A stretch of 8,171 nucleotides of DNA from JAMXLO01 sp041487355 (GTDB taxonomy: Bacteria > Pseudomonadota > Alphaproteobacteria > Acetobacterales > Acetobacteraceae): assembly GCA_041487355.1 (NCBI GenBank), contig JBGPND010000223.1:1-8171 (forward strand), written 5' to 3'. Positions 5,638 through 8,171 of this stretch are shown one piece after another (within the stretch, counting starts at the first letter, position 1; each line of letters starts with the position of its first letter). The notes under the pieces were generated by a model. It made no database searches and was not told the origin of the DNA. It saw nothing but the letters and a program-made list of their open reading frames with translations. The translations under genes were made by a program, and so were the position numbers.

Positions 5638-7419
5638 TCATCCGCTGCCTCCGCCCGCCGGCGCCAGTTCGCCTGGCACCAGCTCGCCCGGCTTGCCCTC
5701 GTCGCGGCGGAGCACCAAGCGACGATCGTGGAAGGCGGCGACCGACGGGCGGTGGGCGATGGAGACCAGCGTGGTGTTCGGCAGCCGCGCCTTTAGCGTG
5801 CGATACAGCTCGGCCTCCGCCTCCGGGTCCAGGCTTGCGGTCGCCTCGTCCAGGAACAGCCAGTCCGGCTTCGCCAGCAGGGCGCGCGCCAGGGCGACGC
5901 GCTGCTGCTCGCCGCCGGACAGTTGCTGCGCCCATTGTTCGTCCTGGTCGAGCCGCGCGACGAATTGCGGCAGGCCGGCATCATCGAGGGCGCACGCGAT
6001 CTCCTCGCGACTGTACATATCGGGCGGATGCGGATAGGTGATCACGTGGCGCAGCGAGCCGAGCGGAATGTAGGGCCGCTGCGGCAGGAACAGGCACCGT
6101 TCGGCCGGACGCTGCACGCGCCCATGGCCGAACGGCCAGATGCCGGCGATGGCACGGAACAGCGTCGACTTGCCGGAGCCCGAGCGGCCGGTGACGACGA
6201 CGGAATGGCCTGGCTCGAGCACCAGGTCCGCGTCGGTCAGCAGCTTCGTGCCGTTCGGCAGCTCCAGCGTGAAGTCGCGCATCTGCACCGATCCATCCGG
6301 CGCGTCGGCCATCGCAATCCCGCTGCCGAAGGCGGCACGCGCAGCGACCACGGCGCGATGGAAGGTGGTGAGCCGCTCGACGATGGCGTGCCATTGGGCC
6401 AGATCGGGATACCGGGTGATGAACCAGGACAATGCGTCCTGCACCCGGCCGAAGGCGCCCGCGGTCTGGGTGAGCCCGCCCAGCGGAATCTGGCCCGAGA
6501 AGTAGCGGGGTGCGGCGACGATGAACGGGAATATGACCGCCACCTGCTCATAGCCCGCGGTGAGCGCGTTCAGCATCTTGGTGCGCTGCATGATCGCCCA
6601 CCAGTTGCCGATCACGTTGCCGAAGCGGTGGTTCAGCGTGGCTTTTTCCTCCGGCTCGCCGGCATACAGCGCGATCCCTTCCATGTTCTCGCGCACACGC
6701 ACCAGGCTGTAGCGGAAGTCGGCCTCCACGCGCTGCTGACGGAAGCGCAGCGCGGCCAGCGGGCGGCCCACCAGATGCGTCAGCCAGGTGCCGATGATCG
6801 CATAGGCGAGGGCGACCCAGACCATGTAGCCGGGGATGCTGAAACCAAGTAGCATGACCGTGCCGGACAGCGACCAGAGGATGCCGAGGAAGCTCACCAG
6901 CGTGACCACGTTCGCCAGCAGGCTGATGCCCAAAGTGAGCGTGTTGTCGACGAAGTCGCGGATGTCCTCCGCGATGCGCTGGTCCGGATTATCCGTGCCG
7001 ATTGCCGCGCGATCGGTCGTCAGGCTGATGCGGTAATAGGCGCGATCGGCGAGCCACTCGTCCAGGAAACGGACGGTCAGCCAGCGGCGCCAGCGAATCT
7101 GCAGCCATTGCGAGAGATATGTGAAGTAGACCGCGACCAGGATGTAGACCGCCGCGATCTCGCAGAACCCGGGCATGAAGCCGCTCGGCGTCTGGCGATA
7201 GACGAACAGCAGTTCGAAAAACGCAGTCCAGTCCTTGTCCTGCAGCGAGTTGAAGAATTCCCGGTTCCAGAAGCTCAGCACGACCGTCATGCCGACCAGC
7301 AGCAGCCGGAGTGCAAGGATCGAGGCCAGCAGGCCCCAGGCGGACCACTTCTCCTCCGAGCGATAGTAGGGCCTGGACAGACGCCAGGCATCCCGCAGGA
7401 ATGGTCGGAGACCGCGCAT
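5638..7419 (-). CDS. ABC transporter, fused permease and ATPase (SbmA/BacA-YddA/ABCD-like)
   Basis: This 593-residue protein has an N-terminal membrane domain (about 20-340, with several hydrophobic spans) and a C-terminal ATPase (about 375-570), so it would work as a homodimer in the inner membrane. The segment NPDQRIAEDIRDFVDNTL (144-161) is characteristic of the ABC_membrane_2 family, which covers SbmA/BacA-type proteins, YddA and the peroxisomal ABCD fatty acyl-CoA carriers. All ATPase motifs are intact: Walker A GRSGSGKST (411-419), Q-loop Q447 in LPQRPYIPLGSL, signature LSGGEQQ (500-506), Walker B LFLDE (521-525) and H-loop H556. Family members move peptides, cobalamin or long-chain acyl compounds; the substrate here is open. 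The start lies 6 bp after the stop of the DUF1499 gene, and the only weak ribosome site (GAGAG) is inside that gene's end. Translational coupling is therefore likely. The C-terminal tail contains a small PGEL repeat. Confidence 0.93.
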   Translation of the reverse strand: MRGLRPFLRDAWRLSRPYYRSEEKWSAWGLLASILALRLLLVGMTVVLSFWNREFFNSLQDKDWTAFFELLFVYRQTPSGFMPGFCEIAAVYILVAVYFTYLSQWLQIRWRRWLTVRFLDEWLADRAYYRISLTTDRAAIGTDNPDQRIAEDIRDFVDNTLTLGISLLANVVTLVSFLGILWSLSGTVMLLGFSIPGYMVWVALAYAIIGTWLTHLVGRPLAALRFRQQRVEADFRYSLVRVRENMEGIALYAGEPEEKATLNHRFGNVIGNWWAIMQRTKMLNALTAGYEQVAVIFPFIVAAPRYFSGQIPLGGLTQTAGAFGRVQDALSWFITRYPDLAQWHAIVERLTTFHRAVVAARAAFGSGIAMADAPDGSVQMRDFTLELPNGTKLLTDADLVLEPGHSVVVTGRSGSGKSTLFRAIAGIWPFGHGRVQRPAERCLFLPQRPYIPLGSLRHVITYPHPPDMYSREEIACALDDAGLPQFVARLDQDEQWAQQLSGGEQQRVALARALLAKPDWLFLDEATASLDPEAEAELYRTLKARLPNTTLVSIAHRPSVAAFHDRRLVLRRDEGKPGELVPGELAPAGGGSG

Positions 7420-7425
7420 GGAAGT

Positions 7426-7908
7426 TTATCTCTCGCCGGGGTGGTTGATGTTGGTCTGCAGGGCGGCAAGCCAGGTGTTCAGGCGCTGGCGGTTCACGCC
7501 GAGATCGCCATAGCCGTACACGCTGCGTGAATACAGCACGAGCGTGCTGCTGTCCGGGCCGGCATCGGCGATCTGCGCGGTGACCAGGTCGGGGAAGTTG
7601 AAGACCGCGCTGCGCACCACCCAATGGGTCTGGCGCTCCGCCGCGTAGTCGGCGGCAAGGAAGGTGCGCGGCTGAGCCGCCGCGACGGCACGAACCGCCT
7701 CAAGAAGCCGGGCCGCCGGCACCGGGTAAGTCGGCGTCACCACATCCGGCGGCGGCGCGAAACCGGACGGTCCAGCCAGGGCGGTGTTGGGACTGGCCGG
7801 ACGCTCGATCCGTCCCATGTCGATCGGCTGCGGCGGCGGCAGTCCCTGCGCGCCGGACGCGGCGCAGGCGGGCAGCAGGAAGCCGATCAGCCAGGCGAGC
7901 GGCGTCAT
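7426..7908 (-). CDS. DUF1499 family protein, probable lipoprotein
   Basis: This 160-residue protein opens with a short hydrophobic segment (MTPLAWLIGFLLPAC). Cys15 in LLPAC could be a lipidation site, although Pro at that position makes a poor lipobox. A Pro-rich linker follows, then a DUF1499-type domain (about 35-152). The key visible run is VFNFPDLVTAQI, then LVLYSRSVYGYGDLGVNR and RLNTWLAAL; the S-R-S-x-x-G-x-x-D-x-G-x-N-R pattern is the hallmark of that family. Its biochemical role is not known. It is the first gene of a two-gene unit with the ABC transporter (6 bp apart), so it may be an accessory envelope component of that transporter, which is inference from context. The ATG at 7908 has no strong Shine-Dalgarno sequence, and the exact start is less certain than the rest. 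Confidence 0.82.
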   Translation of the reverse strand: MTPLAWLIGFLLPACAASGAQGLPPPQPIDMGRIERPASPNTALAGPSGFAPPPDVVTPTYPVPAARLLEAVRAVAAAQPRTFLAADYAAERQTHWVVRSAVFNFPDLVTAQIADAGPDSSTLVLYSRSVYGYGDLGVNRQRLNTWLAALQTNINHPGER

Positions 7909-7979
7909 TCTGCCGCAAGATGAAGCGTCTGCATCGTCTGCTCATGGCGCGGATCGGCTCTCGCGGCAAGTTGCCGAGG

Positions 7980-8026
7980 CGTAAGCGGCCGCCGCCATCG
8001 CTCCGTCCCTACGACCACCGCTTACG
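7980..8026. repeat. Inverted repeat, 9-bp perfect arms
   Basis: CGTAAGCGG at 7980-7988 is the exact reverse complement of CCGCTTACG at 8018-8026, with a 29-nt spacer. It lies upstream of the DUF1499 gene, about 70-120 nt from its start, and could form a stem in the leader RNA or be a protein site. No function can be assigned. Confidence 0.4.
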
Positions 8027-8081
8027 GTCTGTTCACCGCCCTGTGGTGATATTGGCCACACTGACGACGCCGGTGCCGATC

Positions 8082-8165
8082 ATGGATATCGTGACGAACT
8101 CGCCCACTCCGGACCACTGCTGCCTCACGCACCGTGTCTTCGCCATGTTCGGCGATCCATGTTAG
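8082..8165 (+). CDS. Very short Cys-containing ORF, possible leader peptide
   Basis: This is a 27-codon frame (ATG at 8082, TAG at 8163-8165) with adjacent Cys codons and a final Cys (HCCLTHRVFAMFGDPC). The LT-x-R-V...C pattern loosely recalls short leader peptides described upstream of sulfur-related genes in actinobacteria, but that resemblance is weak and from memory. No good Shine-Dalgarno sequence precedes it. It may equally be chance. Confidence 0.18.
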   Translation: MDIVTNSPTPDHCCLTHRVFAMFGDPC

Positions 8166-8171
8166 CCCAAA

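Larger units (their letters stand above)
7909..8171. other. Right-end noncoding region, probable promoter region of the DUF1499-ABC operon
   Basis: No convincing gene occupies these 263 bases. The region must contain the promoter of the leftward DUF1499-ABC operon, but no clear -35/-10 pair was recognised. It holds several short inverted repeats: CGGCAAGTTGCCG (7964-7976), the 9-bp arms at 7980-8026, and TGTGG-N9-CCACA (8042-8060). If a rightward gene begins just beyond the window, this would be a divergent control region. Confidence 0.4.

Noticed and set aside
5923..6852. Rightward open frame (309 codons) opposite the ABC transporter
   Set aside because: Antisense shadow of a gene with all ATPase motifs intact; no recognisable domain.
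7964..7976. CGGCAAGTTGCCG as an intrinsic terminator
   Set aside because: It is a short palindrome upstream of a gene start with no T run after it, and it does not follow any gene end in the window.
8033..8146. 37-codon leftward frame (MAKTRC... to GR) in the right-end region
   Set aside because: The composition is protein-like, but there is no Shine-Dalgarno sequence, no known family, and it overlaps another short frame on the opposite strand. Chance is the simpler explanation.

Overview
The window is GC-rich DNA that looks like an alphaproteobacterium. An Acetobacteraceae or other Rhodospirillales member is possible, but that is only an impression from composition and protein style. It is chromosomal in character: no rRNA, tRNA, CRISPR array or transposase was seen. 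Eight protein-coding genes are well supported, and the coding density is high.

Left part (1-3353): the 3' half of a metabolite:H+ symporter (MHS-type MFS) gene reads rightward. It converges on a leftward citrate synthase gene, with a palindromic repeat element between them. That citrate synthase is divergent from a second citrate synthase that carries an N-terminal MerR/excisionase-like helix-turn-helix. The two share a 79-bp spacer containing a perfect palindrome. The stand-alone enzyme has Glu where the catalytic Asp is expected; the DNA-binding fusion keeps the full His/His/Asp set. This pair is the most unusual item in the window. It suggests either a metabolite-sensing regulator built from an enzyme or a DNA-binding enzyme that controls its neighbour.

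Middle part (3326-5637): a hairpin separates the fusion gene from a leftward gene for a secreted PEP-CTERM protein. Upstream of that gene lies an excellent sigma-54 (-24/-12) promoter match, with inverted repeats further upstream where an enhancer-binding protein could sit. Next come two tandem leftward genes for small exported OmpA-domain proteins, clearly a local duplication and very probably one transcript.

Right part (5638-8171): a two-gene leftward operon encodes a DUF1499 protein (probable lipoprotein or exported protein) and a full-length half-size ABC transporter (membrane domain plus ATPase) of the SbmA/BacA/YddA/ABCD-like type. The last 263 bases hold no convincing gene. They contain inverted repeats and a very short Cys-containing reading frame that could be a leader peptide for a gene beyond the window.

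Overall this is a set of metabolic, envelope and export genes. The links between the three blocks are not demonstrated by the sequence.
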